Origin: Candidatus Bathyarchaeota archaeon
Lineage (GTDB): Archaea; Thermoproteota; Bathyarchaeia; TCS64; B23
NCBI GenBank assembly: GCA_937898665.1
Contig: CALEIY010000246.1
Coordinates: 1-35,275 of the forward strand
Direction of reading: 5' to 3'
Length of the DNA: 35,275 bases
In this document: positions 7,618-16,546 of the stretch, piece after piece
Layout: each line of letters begins with the position of its first letter
How positions within the stretch are numbered: position 1 is the first letter of the stretch
Made by a program: the position numbers and the translations under genes
The notes under the pieces: model-generated
Told to the model about the DNA's origin: nothing
Databases searched by the model: none
What the model saw: the letters and a program-made list of their open reading frames with translations, nothing else

Positions 7618-9308
7618 CCCACCACCTTCACGGGCCTCTGAATTGGGAGATAGGCGTCCTCAACGGGGTAGTTGTCGAGGCTGATGGTGTAATAGTTCCT
7701 GAAGCCCTCCTCAAGGTCCTTCATCAGCTCACCCTCCAAATCCTCTGGAATCTCGACGTCAACCCAGTAGGTCTTACCAAGGGGTGTTGAGACCACCTCT
7801 CCGTCGACGACGATGATCTCGCCGCCCTTGATCGTATATTTGGCCCTTGAGAAGGCCTTCTCCACTTCCCTATACATGGAGGGCCTCCACTCTGTGGGGT
7901 CTATGTCGTAGATAGCGACATCGCCATCGGCCCCAGGCCCTAGATGACCCTTCTCCCTGAGGCCTAGAACCTTAGCAGGCGCAGCCCTTGTTGTGATGGC
8001 GATCTCGTAGAAGTCATACTCCCTGTATATGTCGGCCAGAGTCGTCTTCCTCATCGCGGCCTTATGTATCTCCAGCATCGTCTCCGTCCTCGCCTTACGG
8101 CTCATCAGCCATGCTATCACCTTCGGGTAGAAGGTGAAGGGGCCTCCGTTGGGGTGATCCGTCGTCATGTAGACCCTCCAGGGGTCGTAGATCAACAGGG
8201 CTAGCTCTAGGCCTATGGCCCACTGGATGGCGTTGACGGGATTCTTCTTCCTAAACGTATAGGGGACGACGCCTGCTCCGGCTTCCATCTCCACGTCGCT
8301 GTTTATCCACTTGTTCCCCGTTAGGTTGTAGAGTCTGAACTGCCAGGGGCCGTCTCCGGTCATGGTCGTCGTATCCGTGAAGATGACCTGACCTAGGTCG
8401 AGGGTTACATGCCTATGGGAGTTGACATATTTAGCGATCTCAGGCGCCCCTGATCGCAGTGTGGCCCAGCTGTCGCCGGCGAGGGCGTTGAACTGGCAGT
8501 GGACGATGTGGATGGTCGTCTCCCTCCCCTCTTTGGGCTTTATGTCCTCCACGGCCCTCATCGTCTCTATGGTGGTCTGATAGTTCCCTGGGACGCCGAG
8601 GTTGTTGCAGTGTAGATGTATCGTATGCGGCAGCCCCAGCTCCTCGTTGGCCCTGGCTAGGCTTGTGATGATCTGCCTCGGCGTGACATCAAAGCCCTCA
8701 ACCGTGTCATCTAATCCCTCAACGTTCTTACCCCACTTCCACGACTCGACGCCGCCTGGGTTTACGATCTTGATGGCGTATCCCCTCGTCGCCCTCATAA
8801 GCCATGCTATGAAGGCCTTCAACATCTCCAGGTCGCCCTCCCTCACATACTTGAGGACGAAGTAGTTGTTCCCGAAGAGCGGGTAGGCTGACTTGTCGAC
8901 GATGGGCGTGTCATTCAGCTCCTCGTGGACATGTCTAGCGCCCAGTGGAGGCATAGCCGGCTCCATGACGGTTGTGTAGCCCATCTGCGCGTAGCGGTAT
9001 CCGGCGATGTAGGTGGAGGGGCATGAATATCCGACGCCGGCCCTCGTCACCCTGGTTCTTGGAACTGGGTCTTTCCTGTGATCCTCTGGTCTGAGGAGTC
9101 TCCCGAGGTTTATCTTCGATCCAGCGATGTGGCTGTGGAGGTCTACGCCTCCAGGCATTACGACCATCCCAGAGGCGTCGATGACCTTGGCCTCATGCTC
9201 CGGGAGCTCCTCGACGATCTTGCCGTCCTTTATGTAGATGTCCATCCTCTCCCCGTTGACTCCATTTATCGGGTCGTAGACGTATCCACCCTTTATGATG
9301 AGGTTCAT
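7608..9308 (-). CDS. fwdA: Formylmethanofuran dehydrogenase subunit A
   Basis: 566 residues of the amidohydrolase superfamily, the expected FwdA length. FwdA condenses formate, delivered through a tunnel from FwdB, with methanofuran at a dinuclear zinc site. Visible ligand candidates are H58 and H60 in VDLHSH, K180 in YAIKIVNPGG (the lysine expected to be carboxylated), H231/H233 in HLHCNN, H267/H270 in HIVHCQ, and the Asp in MTTDHPNGG near residue 387. The start ATG overlaps the fwdB stop by 4 nt. All active-site elements look intact. Confidence 0.96.
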   Translation of the reverse strand: MNLIIKGGYVYDPINGVNGERMDIYIKDGKIVEELPEHEAKVIDASGMVVMPGGVDLHSHIAGSKINLGRLLRPEDHRKDPVPRTRVTRAGVGYSCPSTYIAGYRYAQMGYTTVMEPAMPPLGARHVHEELNDTPIVDKSAYPLFGNNYFVLKYVREGDLEMLKAFIAWLMRATRGYAIKIVNPGGVESWKWGKNVEGLDDTVEGFDVTPRQIITSLARANEELGLPHTIHLHCNNLGVPGNYQTTIETMRAVEDIKPKEGRETTIHIVHCQFNALAGDSWATLRSGAPEIAKYVNSHRHVTLDLGQVIFTDTTTMTGDGPWQFRLYNLTGNKWINSDVEMEAGAGVVPYTFRKKNPVNAIQWAIGLELALLIYDPWRVYMTTDHPNGGPFTFYPKVIAWLMSRKARTETMLEIHKAAMRKTTLADIYREYDFYEIAITTRAAPAKVLGLREKGHLGPGADGDVAIYDIDPTEWRPSMYREVEKAFSRAKYTIKGGEIIVVDGEVVSTPLGKTYWVDVEIPEDLEGELMKDLEEGFRNYYTISLDNYPVEDAYLPIQRPVKVVGWR

Positions 9309-10585
9309 CCCATCACCTCCTCTATGATGAGGCTTAGAATCTCCGCGTCGGGGAGGACTCCCTCCGGCGGCTCCATAAGCTTCTTCAGCCTTATCGGTAT
9401 TCCATCCATCCTGTAGGCTGTCCCCTCAGCCTCTATGCCCGCAGCGGCCGTTGGGATGACGACTCTGCCGATCATGGAGGTCATACTCCTCTTCGGGTCG
9501 AGAACGATGGTGGGAATCTCAGCCAGCCGCCTCGCAGCCTTATAGGGGAGATGCGCAACGGGGTCTGAGGCGATGATCAACGCCGCATCCGCCTCGCCCC
9601 TGGAGAGGAGGTCTACGGCTGTATATTCACCTGGATTGTATCTCGGGTAGCCCCTGCTGAAGTCCACCGCATAGGGGTAGCCGGTCTGCCAGGTCGTCAC
9701 CGTGTTAGCCCCAGCGACGTTGTAATGCCCCCTCATGGGTATGAGGACGAACTTCGTATGATGGTTCAAGTCTGCGACGAGGCCTATGGCGGCCTCTATG
9801 TTCATATGTCGCCCCTCGCTCTGCGTCAAGCCTAGGCCGAAGAAGATGGCTCCGAATCGACTCTTCTTCATCCTCTCAGCCAGCTCCAATATGACATCCC
9901 TCGGAACACCTGAAACCTCGTCGACGTCGAGGCCGTAGCCCCTGACGACAGCCCTCAGAGCTGAGAGGAGTTCATAGTCGCCCCCTGGCTTTACCTTAAC
10001 GAAGAGATCTGCCACTCGCTTCATCCTCGTCTCCCTAACGTCGACGGCCACCACATACCGATCTTTCCTGCCTCCAGAGGTGTATAGGCCTCTCGCCATC
10101 GCTGAGTATCGGGTTAGATGCCTTAAATGGGCCTCAAGGGGGTTGCATCCCCAGTAGATGATGAGGTCAGCCCTATTCCTCACGGTTCCAAGGGTGCACT
10201 TCGATTCGCCGAGGGTTTGGAGCGCAAGTATCGTCGGCCCATGGCAGACGGAGGCCGTGTTGTCGATGACTCCTCCTATGAGTTCTGCGAGTTCTATCGC
10301 CTTGGCTATGGCTCCGCACTCCGTGGAGCTGAGGCCGTAGATTAGGGGCCTCCTCGCAGATTTGAGTATCTCAGCCGCCTCTTTCACAGCCTCCTCAAGG
10401 GTGGCGGACTCTCCATCGATGAGGGGCTTCTCAACCCTATTCTCATGGTGGTGTAGAAACTTCGATGTGGAGATGGCGCATCCATTCCGCACCTTAACGA
10501 TCCGGTTATCCTCAACGGTGACCTCCAGGTCGTCGCAGAGGCATCCGCAGAAGGGGCAGACCACACTCCTATATACAGGCATCAC
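9305..10585 (-). CDS. fwdB: Formylmethanofuran dehydrogenase subunit B (W/Mo-pterin catalytic subunit)
   Basis: 426 residues. The N-terminal cysteines C10, C13, C17 and C36 suit one [4Fe-4S] cluster. The bis-pterin metal ligand is probably C114 in ASVCHGPT, cysteine rather than selenocysteine. Later landmarks include YWGCNPLEAH, GLGLTQSEGRHMN and MRGHYNVAGANTV. FwdB reduces CO2 to formate, or the reverse, with low-potential electrons. The start is 3 nt after the fwdD stop. The cofactor needs tungsten or molybdenum, linking this operon to the transporter at 21.8-24.7 kb. Genes for the ferredoxin-like subunits FwdE, F and G are not in this window. Confidence 0.96.
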   Translation of the reverse strand: MMPVYRSVVCPFCGCLCDDLEVTVEDNRIVKVRNGCAISTSKFLHHHENRVEKPLIDGESATLEEAVKEAAEILKSARRPLIYGLSSTECGAIAKAIELAELIGGVIDNTASVCHGPTILALQTLGESKCTLGTVRNRADLIIYWGCNPLEAHLRHLTRYSAMARGLYTSGGRKDRYVVAVDVRETRMKRVADLFVKVKPGGDYELLSALRAVVRGYGLDVDEVSGVPRDVILELAERMKKSRFGAIFFGLGLTQSEGRHMNIEAAIGLVADLNHHTKFVLIPMRGHYNVAGANTVTTWQTGYPYAVDFSRGYPRYNPGEYTAVDLLSRGEADAALIIASDPVAHLPYKAARRLAEIPTIVLDPKRSMTSMIGRVVIPTAAAGIEAEGTAYRMDGIPIRLKKLMEPPEGVLPDAEILSLIIEEVMG

Positions 10586-10588
10586 GAA

Positions 10589-10972
10589 TCACCCCTTCAA
10601 CTCCCTTAGGAGCTCCTCCAGGGTTGGAGGCTCCCCCTCAGCCTTGCGGATCTTCGCCTCTACGCCCTTCACCGATGGTATGCCCGTCCCATGGGTCTCG
10701 GGGTCGAAGAGTCTATTCGCCCAGGGGCCTAGGGGTATGAAGGCCATGCCGGCCTCGATGTCCTCTGAGAGCTTACACCAGACCCTCGTTGAGCCATGGA
10801 GCGTTGAGACCTCGACGGCTTCTCCCTCTCCGACGCCGATCCTCTCGGCGTCGCCAGGATTTAGGAGGATGTAGTTGACGCTCCTCTGATAGCGTTCCGA
10901 TAGCTTTCCGATCTCCTTTCCAACACCCTGCTCGGCCGTCCTCCCCGTTATGAGGGTTACCGTTATCTCCAC
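10589..10972 (-). CDS. fwdD: Formylmethanofuran dehydrogenase subunit D
   Basis: 127 residues when started at the GTG at 10972. This is the molybdopterin-dinucleotide-binding barrel domain that completes the FwdB active site. Landmarks are VTLITGRTAEQG, LNPGDAERIGVGEGE, FIPLGPWANRL and HGTGIPSVKG. A longer frame to 11065 exists, but its extra 31 residues are basic and unlike FwdD. That stretch also contains the TATA-like GGCTTAAGTC (11007-11016) and, just before the GTG, a GAGAGGAT Shine-Dalgarno-like run. It is the first gene of the fwdD-B-A-ftr-C-mptN operon. Confidence 0.9.
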   Translation of the reverse strand: MEITVTLITGRTAEQGVGKEIGKLSERYQRSVNYILLNPGDAERIGVGEGEAVEVSTLHGSTRVWCKLSEDIEAGMAFIPLGPWANRLFDPETHGTGIPSVKGVEAKIRKAEGEPPTLEELLRELKG

Positions 10973-11006
10973 GGCCGATCCTCTCCTACTTAGACCTTTA
11001 GATGTC

Positions 11007-11016
11007 GACTTAAGCC
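11007..11016 (-). promoter_or_regulatory. Putative promoter of the fwd operon
   Basis: The minus strand reads GGCTTAAGTC about 40 nt before the fwdD GTG start. A transcript starting about 26 nt downstream would carry a leader of about 12 nt that includes the GAGAGGAT ribosome-binding-like stretch. Confidence 0.45.
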
Positions 11017-11077
11017 TTGTGAGACATAACCGGATAACTCTTATGGGCTTTAGGCCTAACTCCATCGGTGGTGTCTA

Positions 11078-12121
11078 TTGCTCCTAAACCTATGGGATCT
11101 CCCAAGGCTTAGGGATGTTCGCCGCAGGAAGATCTCAAGCCACGACCCAACGGGTGGAAATAGGGATTATGTCACGGTTCCAAGGGGTGAAACCCACACC
11201 CTGGCAGAGATAGAGGGAGCCGGATGCATCAGGCATATCTGGGTGACCATACGCTGCGAAGATCGGTGGCATCCTAGGAAGATCGTTCTGAGGATGTATT
11301 GGGATGGTGAGAGGGAGCCGAGCGTTGAGGCCCCCATAGGCGACTTCTTCGGCTTGGGGCATGGCATCTACAGGAACTTCGTCTCTCTGCCGCTGCAGAT
11401 GGCCCCTGAGGATGGGAGGGGCCTAAACTCCTGGTGGCCTATGCCCTTCAGCGACGGAGCCAGAATCGAAGTTGAAAATGAATGCGACACCGAGATCAGC
11501 CATCTCTACTACCACATCGACTATGAGGAGTATGAGGAGCTCGACGAAGATCTCGGGAGATTCCACGCAGCCTGGAGGAGGGAGAACCCCACCGACGGCC
11601 TTGACTACTCCCAGCCCATAGACTTCAGGAGGATTTGGAGGGAGGAGAAGAACATCGATGGAAGCGGAAACTATCTTATCCTCGAAGCCGAGGGCAGAGG
11701 CCACTATGTTGGATGCCACGTCGACATCCACAACCTACGGGTGACGGATGAGTTTAACTGGTATGGGGAGGGGGATGAGATGATCTTCATCGACGGAGAA
11801 CGGCTGCCGAGCATAGTTGGAACCGGAACCGAGGATTATTACTGCATGGCCTGGTGCCCAACGCAGGAGTTCTGCACCCCCTTCTATGGGCTGCCCCTCC
11901 CAGGAGGCCCAAATTGGAGTGGGAAGATCAGCTGGTATAGGTATCACATCCTCGACCCAATATACTTCCAGAAGTCCATACGGGTGACGTTGGAGCATGG
12001 CCATGCGAACTGGAGGAGCGATGACATAAGCAGCACAGCCTACTGGTATCAGGCTGAACCCCACAAGAGGCTCTGGCCCCTCCTCCCCGTCGAGGAACGA
12101 CTGCCGAGGGAGGAGCCATGA
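11078..12121 (+). CDS. GH172 (DUF2961) family furanosidase
   Basis: 347 residues, full length for DUF2961/GH172. No signal peptide is seen, so it is probably cytoplasmic. GH172 includes alpha-D-fructofuranosidase/difructose-anhydride enzymes and exo-D-arabinofuranosidases. Family motifs are WYGEGDEMIFIDGE, GTGTEDYY and the late YRYHILDPIYF...DDISSTAYWYQ. E231 and E252 are 21 residues apart, the same spacing I recall for the two catalytic glutamates of the Bifidobacterium enzyme (E270/E291). The TTG start follows GGTGGTG by 4 nt. It is the first gene of a three-gene operon; its stop overlaps the isomerase ATG by 4 nt. Confidence 0.85.
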   Translation: MLLNLWDLPRLRDVRRRKISSHDPTGGNRDYVTVPRGETHTLAEIEGAGCIRHIWVTIRCEDRWHPRKIVLRMYWDGEREPSVEAPIGDFFGLGHGIYRNFVSLPLQMAPEDGRGLNSWWPMPFSDGARIEVENECDTEISHLYYHIDYEEYEELDEDLGRFHAAWRRENPTDGLDYSQPIDFRRIWREEKNIDGSGNYLILEAEGRGHYVGCHVDIHNLRVTDEFNWYGEGDEMIFIDGERLPSIVGTGTEDYYCMAWCPTQEFCTPFYGLPLPGGPNWSGKISWYRYHILDPIYFQKSIRVTLEHGHANWRSDDISSTAYWYQAEPHKRLWPLLPVEERLPREEP

Positions 12122-13662
12122 GGGTAGGAGTCTTCTCACCCAACGATCCCAGGCCCTGGGTGAGGGCTGAGAACATAGACCACATGATCCACCGTGAAAA
12201 ACTCCTCGTAGAGGCGCTGGAGAAAAACGGCGTAGAGGTCATCAGGGGCGGTGAGGGGCTGCCGAAGATGGATCAGATCGCCTGGAACACGGAGCTGGTT
12301 AGGAGGCATATTAGACGCATCGCAGCTGAGAGACCCATAGCCCTCATCATAAACCAAGGCTCCTGGACCTTCCCCTACGACACCGTCGACGCCGTCGAAT
12401 TCTATGAGGCTGAGACAGGCGACATAGCCAGGGTCATCATCTTCAGCCATAAGGATCCGAGGGTTCCAGGCCTCGTCGCTGGGATGGCTGCCGGAGGAGC
12501 CCTCAACCGCATAGGGATTCCCTACTACCACGTCTACGGAGACATCGAGTCCGATCCACGGGTGATAGAGGAGTTGATGGCGGTTCTTCGCTTCTATGAG
12601 CGCAGAGCAGAGGCTGAGGGGGATGTGAAGAGGGCCATAAAGGCGTTGAGGGGGCGGAAGTATCTCGCCCTCGGAGGCATGAGCCTCCGAATGCCTACAA
12701 CGACGGCCGATGTGGATCAGTGGATGAAGCTCTTCGGCGTCACCTATGAAGCCCTCGACCAGTCGGAGCTGCTGGTAAGAGCCTGGAGAATGGTGGAGTG
12801 GGAGGGCAAACCAGGGGAGAGCCGTTACCGCATTCTCGACCCAAGGTTGGAGAGGGCTGCCGAGTATATCCAGAGACATGGGCGCATCGATTACAGCAGG
12901 GAGAAGTTGAGGAGCTTTGAGAAGCTCCTATACCAGCTCAGCCTCTACTACGCAGCCCTCGACCTCGTTGAGGAGTATGATGTAGACTTCCTCGGCGTCA
13001 AATGTCAGGATGAGCTGAGCGCCAGGGAGTGCACCGCCTGTCTTCTGTCGGCCTACCTAAACAACGATGTGGGGCCGGATGGCGAGCCTAAGCGGATCGT
13101 GCCGACGGCCTGTGAGAACGATATGGACTCTGCGCTCACCCAGCTCATCCTCCACCTATTGACCGGCAAGCCCGCGGGCTTCGGGGACTTCAGGGATGTG
13201 GAGGAGGGCATCCTTACCATCATGAACTGTGGACAGCATCCACCCTACTTCTTCGGAGGCCCAGAGATGGACTCCAAGGCCAAGCTCGATTTGGCTGAGT
13301 ATATGGGGCAGGAGGTCTTCTACGCCGCCGGAGGCAGCTCGGTGAGGGGGCGGACACCAGGCGGATATTTGATGACCATCGCCCGCTTAGCGAGGGAGAA
13401 TCTGCGTTATCGACTGGTGGCAGCCGTCATCGAGACCGTCGATGTCGACCCCTCAGAGCATGAGCGCTACAACCCCTCCTGGCCAATCATCAAGGGCCGG
13501 ATACCGATGCCAGATGAGGAGCTCATAGAGGTCTGGCCCTGCAATCACCTCGCCTTCACCTATGGGGATCTCACGCCGCATCTCGCCGAGCTGGCTCAAA
13601 GGCTGGATATAGGATTCATCGTCTACGACGCCGATGGTAGACGATATACGAAGCCGACGTAG
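12118..13662 (+). CDS. L-fucose/D-arabinose-isomerase-fold sugar isomerase
   Basis: 514 residues of the fucose/arabinose isomerase superfamily, which interconverts aldoses and ketoses at a Mn2+ site. E333 (CENDMD) and D357 (FGDFRD) are 24 residues apart, the same spacing as the E337/D361 metal ligands I recall for E. coli FucI. H477 in CNHLAF is the probable third ligand. NCGQHPP (near 370-376) and the C-terminal TYGDLTPHLAELA region are also family-like. FucI-type enzymes often accept both L-fucose and D-arabinose. It is coupled to the upstream GH172 gene by ATGA overlap and abuts the downstream kinase. The exact sugar is inference. Confidence 0.8.
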   Translation: MRVGVFSPNDPRPWVRAENIDHMIHREKLLVEALEKNGVEVIRGGEGLPKMDQIAWNTELVRRHIRRIAAERPIALIINQGSWTFPYDTVDAVEFYEAETGDIARVIIFSHKDPRVPGLVAGMAAGGALNRIGIPYYHVYGDIESDPRVIEELMAVLRFYERRAEAEGDVKRAIKALRGRKYLALGGMSLRMPTTTADVDQWMKLFGVTYEALDQSELLVRAWRMVEWEGKPGESRYRILDPRLERAAEYIQRHGRIDYSREKLRSFEKLLYQLSLYYAALDLVEEYDVDFLGVKCQDELSARECTACLLSAYLNNDVGPDGEPKRIVPTACENDMDSALTQLILHLLTGKPAGFGDFRDVEEGILTIMNCGQHPPYFFGGPEMDSKAKLDLAEYMGQEVFYAAGGSSVRGRTPGGYLMTIARLARENLRYRLVAAVIETVDVDPSEHERYNPSWPIIKGRIPMPDEELIEVWPCNHLAFTYGDLTPHLAELAQRLDIGFIVYDADGRRYTKPT

Positions 13663-15198
13663 GTGGAGGATATGGCGCTGCTCCTGGGAACAGATATAGG
13701 AACCCTTGGAACGAAGTCTGTTCTCGTCGACGATGAGGGGCGTATCCTCGCCACGGCATTCGAGGAGTATGGGGTTCTCACCCCAAGGCAGGGATGGGCC
13801 GAGCAGTGGCCTGATGTCTGGGTTAAAGCTGCCTTCACCACCATGAGGCGATGTATAGAATCCGCGGAGGCCAACCCAAGGGATGTGGAGGGCGTCTGCA
13901 TAAGCAGCCTCTACGGCGGAAGCGGAATCCCCTGTGATGAGGAGATGAGGCCTCTAAGGCCCTGCATCATCTGGGCTGACCGCAGAGCCGTGGAGGAGTG
14001 TCGATGGGTGGAGGAAAACGTCGGCCTGGATGTCATCTATGAGAGGACGGGGAATGTCATCGACCCCTACTATGGGTATACGAAGATGCTGTGGATAAAG
14101 CGTCATGAACCCGACATCTGGAGTCGGATTCATAGGTTGATGACCCCAAACGGCTACTGCATCTACAGGATGACGGGTGTTGAGAGCATAGACCTATCCA
14201 GCGCGGGAAACTATGGAGGCATCTTCGACATCCATCATCGAAACTGGTCTGAGGAACTCATGGAGCTCCTCGGCATACCAAGAGGCTTCTTCCCCGAGAA
14301 GCTCTATGAGTCGGATGAGGTAGTCGGCGAGGTCACCTCTGAGACCTCTAGGATGACGGGTTTGAAGCCTGGAACCCCCGTCTGCGCCGGAGGCATCGAC
14401 GCCCCGATGAGCGCCCTCGCCGTGGGAGCCTTGGAGGATGGGGATGTGGCTGTTATGCTGGGAACCTCCATGTGTAATGGCTTCATAAGCCACAGCCTCC
14501 GGCTTTCACCGAGATTGGTGAACTTCCCCTACGTCGTTAATGGGCGGAGATGGCTCTACTCCTTCACGGGTGTCACAACGGCCGGCTACTGTGTAAGGTG
14601 GTTTAGGGATAACCTGGGTAGACTTGAAGCCCTCCTAGCCCCCGAGATCGGTATGGATGCCTACGCCCTCCTAGATAGGGAGGCTGAGACGGTTCCCCCA
14701 GGCTCTGAGGGGCTGATATTCCTGCCACATATGATGGTGGGAGAGCGGGCGCCTTATTGGGATGAGCATCTCAGGGGAGGCCTGCTAGGATTGACGATCT
14801 ATCATGGGAGACGTCACATCTTTAGGGCCTTCCTTGAGGGGGTTGCCTATGCGGCTCGATACTGCCTGGAAGCCGCTGAGGAGGCTGGTCACCCGCTTAG
14901 AAGGCTGATGCTCGTGGATGGGGGTGCCAAGTCGAGGCTTTGGAGGCAGATAATGGCGGATGTAATCGGCGTTGAGATGCTCTACATACCTAAGGCCGTC
15001 GGGGCGCCTCTTGGAGACGCCCTGCTTGCGGGGGTGGCCGTGGGGGTGGTTGGAGGCTATGAAGCTATCTCGGGATGGCTTGGGGAGCTGATGGAGGTGA
15101 AGCCAGATGAGGGGGTTAAGCCCCTCTACGATAGGTATTACCGCATCTATAAGCGCCTGCTAGAGGCGTGTGGAGACGTCTTTATGGAGCTTGGATGA
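13663..15198 (+). CDS. FGGY-family carbohydrate kinase (ketose kinase)
   Basis: 511 residues, typical FGGY length. The N-terminal phosphate loop GTDIGTLGTKS, GWAEQWPDVW, IIWADRR, the GGIDAPMSALAVGA ATP-site region, MLGTSM, YSFTGVTTAGYC, FLPHMMVGERAPYWD and LVDGGAKSRLWRQIMADV all match xylulo-, ribulo- and fuculokinases. It would phosphorylate the ketose made by the adjacent isomerase: D-ribulose if the substrate is D-arabinose, L-fuculose if it is L-fucose. GTG at 13663 directly follows the isomerase stop; an ATG at 13672 is the alternative start. It converges with the MFS gene, leaving only 4 nt between stops. Confidence 0.88.
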   Translation: MEDMALLLGTDIGTLGTKSVLVDDEGRILATAFEEYGVLTPRQGWAEQWPDVWVKAAFTTMRRCIESAEANPRDVEGVCISSLYGGSGIPCDEEMRPLRPCIIWADRRAVEECRWVEENVGLDVIYERTGNVIDPYYGYTKMLWIKRHEPDIWSRIHRLMTPNGYCIYRMTGVESIDLSSAGNYGGIFDIHHRNWSEELMELLGIPRGFFPEKLYESDEVVGEVTSETSRMTGLKPGTPVCAGGIDAPMSALAVGALEDGDVAVMLGTSMCNGFISHSLRLSPRLVNFPYVVNGRRWLYSFTGVTTAGYCVRWFRDNLGRLEALLAPEIGMDAYALLDREAETVPPGSEGLIFLPHMMVGERAPYWDEHLRGGLLGLTIYHGRRHIFRAFLEGVAYAARYCLEAAEEAGHPLRRLMLVDGGAKSRLWRQIMADVIGVEMLYIPKAVGAPLGDALLAGVAVGVVGGYEAISGWLGELMEVKPDEGVKPLYDRYYRIYKRLLEACGDVFMELG

Positions 15199-15202
15199 AG
15201 GC

Positions 15203-16501
15203 CTAATCTCCTCTCTCCTCTACGAAGATTATGAAGAGGGCGGTTGTGAGGAAGCCGAGTATACCCGCAGTCCAGAAGGGGACTATATATCCGGATAGGG
15301 TGTATCCGAGAATCATTATCTTCTTCACGGCATAGATCTTGGTGAGGTATCCCCCAACTATGGAGCCGATGAAGGTTCCAGCGTTGAGGAAGAGCTGCTG
15401 CAGGCCGAAGACGCTTCCCCTCGTCCCCTCCATCGCTAGATCGGCCTGTAAAGCCCTCATAGCCGGCATGGAGAGGCCGAAGACTAGGCTGATGAGTGAT
15501 CCGACGATGAGGAGTATTAGATAACTCCTTATGAGGGGGATTATGAAGAAGGCGGTTCTCCCTATCAGGTAGCCGAATACGACGAAGGGCTTCCTCCTCC
15601 TAAACCTGTCGCTCAGATATCCCGCTAGGAGCGTCGTCGGGAGTGAGAGGAGGGCAAATATCGAGAAGAATATGCCGATATAAACCGGATCCTTCACTAT
15701 CCTCTCTATTATGTATACGATCATCACCGTCTGGATGATCCCCATCGCGAAGCCGTTTATGGCTCCGTTGATATACATAACTCTCAGGCTTCTCGCGGCT
15801 CTCCTCGGGGTTTCCCTCAGCCTCCTCACCACCTCGCCGAATCTCTCCACGCGACCCCCACCTACAGATGGGAGGGAGAGCAGCGTTAAGAGGGAGGAGA
15901 GGGAGAGGAGTGCCAGGAGGACTATTGGGGTTTTAAGGGCGAAGATGAGGTTTCCGTCCCCCTCCATCGAGACGTAGAGCTTATAGACGGCGACTCCGAG
16001 GCTCGGCCCGAAGATCTGAGCTATCATCATCGAGGAGGCATAGATGGAGATCGCCTTCCCCCTAGACCATCGAGGAGATACATCGGCGAGGAGCGCCTCA
16101 GCCACGGGCCAGACCATCCCAGAGGCGACTCCCTGCAACGCCCTGAAGACTATGAAGAGGAGGAGGCTGTTTGAGAGTATGAATCCGAGGGCTGAGGCGG
16201 TGTATAGCGCCATACCTAGGAGGATGGTTCTCTTCTTCCCAATCACATCGCTTACAAATCCTATAGCCCCAGCCGTCGGCGCCCTGGTGATCATGAAGGC
16301 AGCGGTTAGGAAGCCGAGTTCGACGGCGCCTTCATGCGCCCTAATCATGCCGACGGAGAGCTCCGGCAGCTCTTTTAGAACACCCTTTATCGCGAGTATC
16401 AGATAGGGGAAGAGGGGAGAGAGCGCCGAGAAGCCTATATTGATGACGAAGGAGGCTGCAACTACGATTATGAGGGTTCTACGAAAAATCTCCTCTCGCA
16501 T
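15203..16501 (-). CDS. Major facilitator superfamily transporter
   Basis: 432 residues with about 12 hydrophobic segments and charged loops typical of MFS. SDVIGKKRTILLG after the second or third helix matches the conserved loop 2-3 motif, and SDRFRRRKPFVVFG repeats it in the second half. The substrate cannot be read from sequence. The gene is convergent to the sugar operon, so a sugar or sugar-product exporter is possible but unproven. It starts with ATG. TATTTAAA (16524-16531) is centred 27 nt upstream, so the transcript is probably leaderless and independent of mch. Confidence 0.85.
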   Translation of the reverse strand: MREEIFRRTLIIVVAASFVINIGFSALSPLFPYLILAIKGVLKELPELSVGMIRAHEGAVELGFLTAAFMITRAPTAGAIGFVSDVIGKKRTILLGMALYTASALGFILSNSLLLFIVFRALQGVASGMVWPVAEALLADVSPRWSRGKAISIYASSMMIAQIFGPSLGVAVYKLYVSMEGDGNLIFALKTPIVLLALLSLSSLLTLLSLPSVGGGRVERFGEVVRRLRETPRRAARSLRVMYINGAINGFAMGIIQTVMIVYIIERIVKDPVYIGIFFSIFALLSLPTTLLAGYLSDRFRRRKPFVVFGYLIGRTAFFIIPLIRSYLILLIVGSLISLVFGLSMPAMRALQADLAMEGTRGSVFGLQQLFLNAGTFIGSIVGGYLTKIYAVKKIMILGYTLSGYIVPFWTAGILGFLTTALFIIFVEERGD

Positions 16502-16523
16502 TCACCTTCCTTCCGAGGCTGCC

Positions 16524-16531
16524 TATTTAAA
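16524..16531 (-). promoter_or_regulatory. TATA box of MFS gene
   Basis: TTTAAATA on the minus strand, centred 27 nt before the ATG at 16501. This fits a leaderless transcript and separates the MFS gene from mch, whose stop is about 45 nt upstream. Confidence 0.6.
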
Positions 16532-16546
16532 CCTTATCGGAAAAAA

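Noticed and set aside
10304-10586. Selenocysteine or other recoding in FwdB
   Set aside because: The expected metal-ligand position is an ordinary cysteine codon (ASVCHGPT), and no in-frame TGA occurs.
10945-10966. CGTTAT repeated twice near the fwdD start, resembling the ModE half-site
   Set aside because: The copies are direct rather than inverted, lie inside the coding sequence and show no operator geometry.
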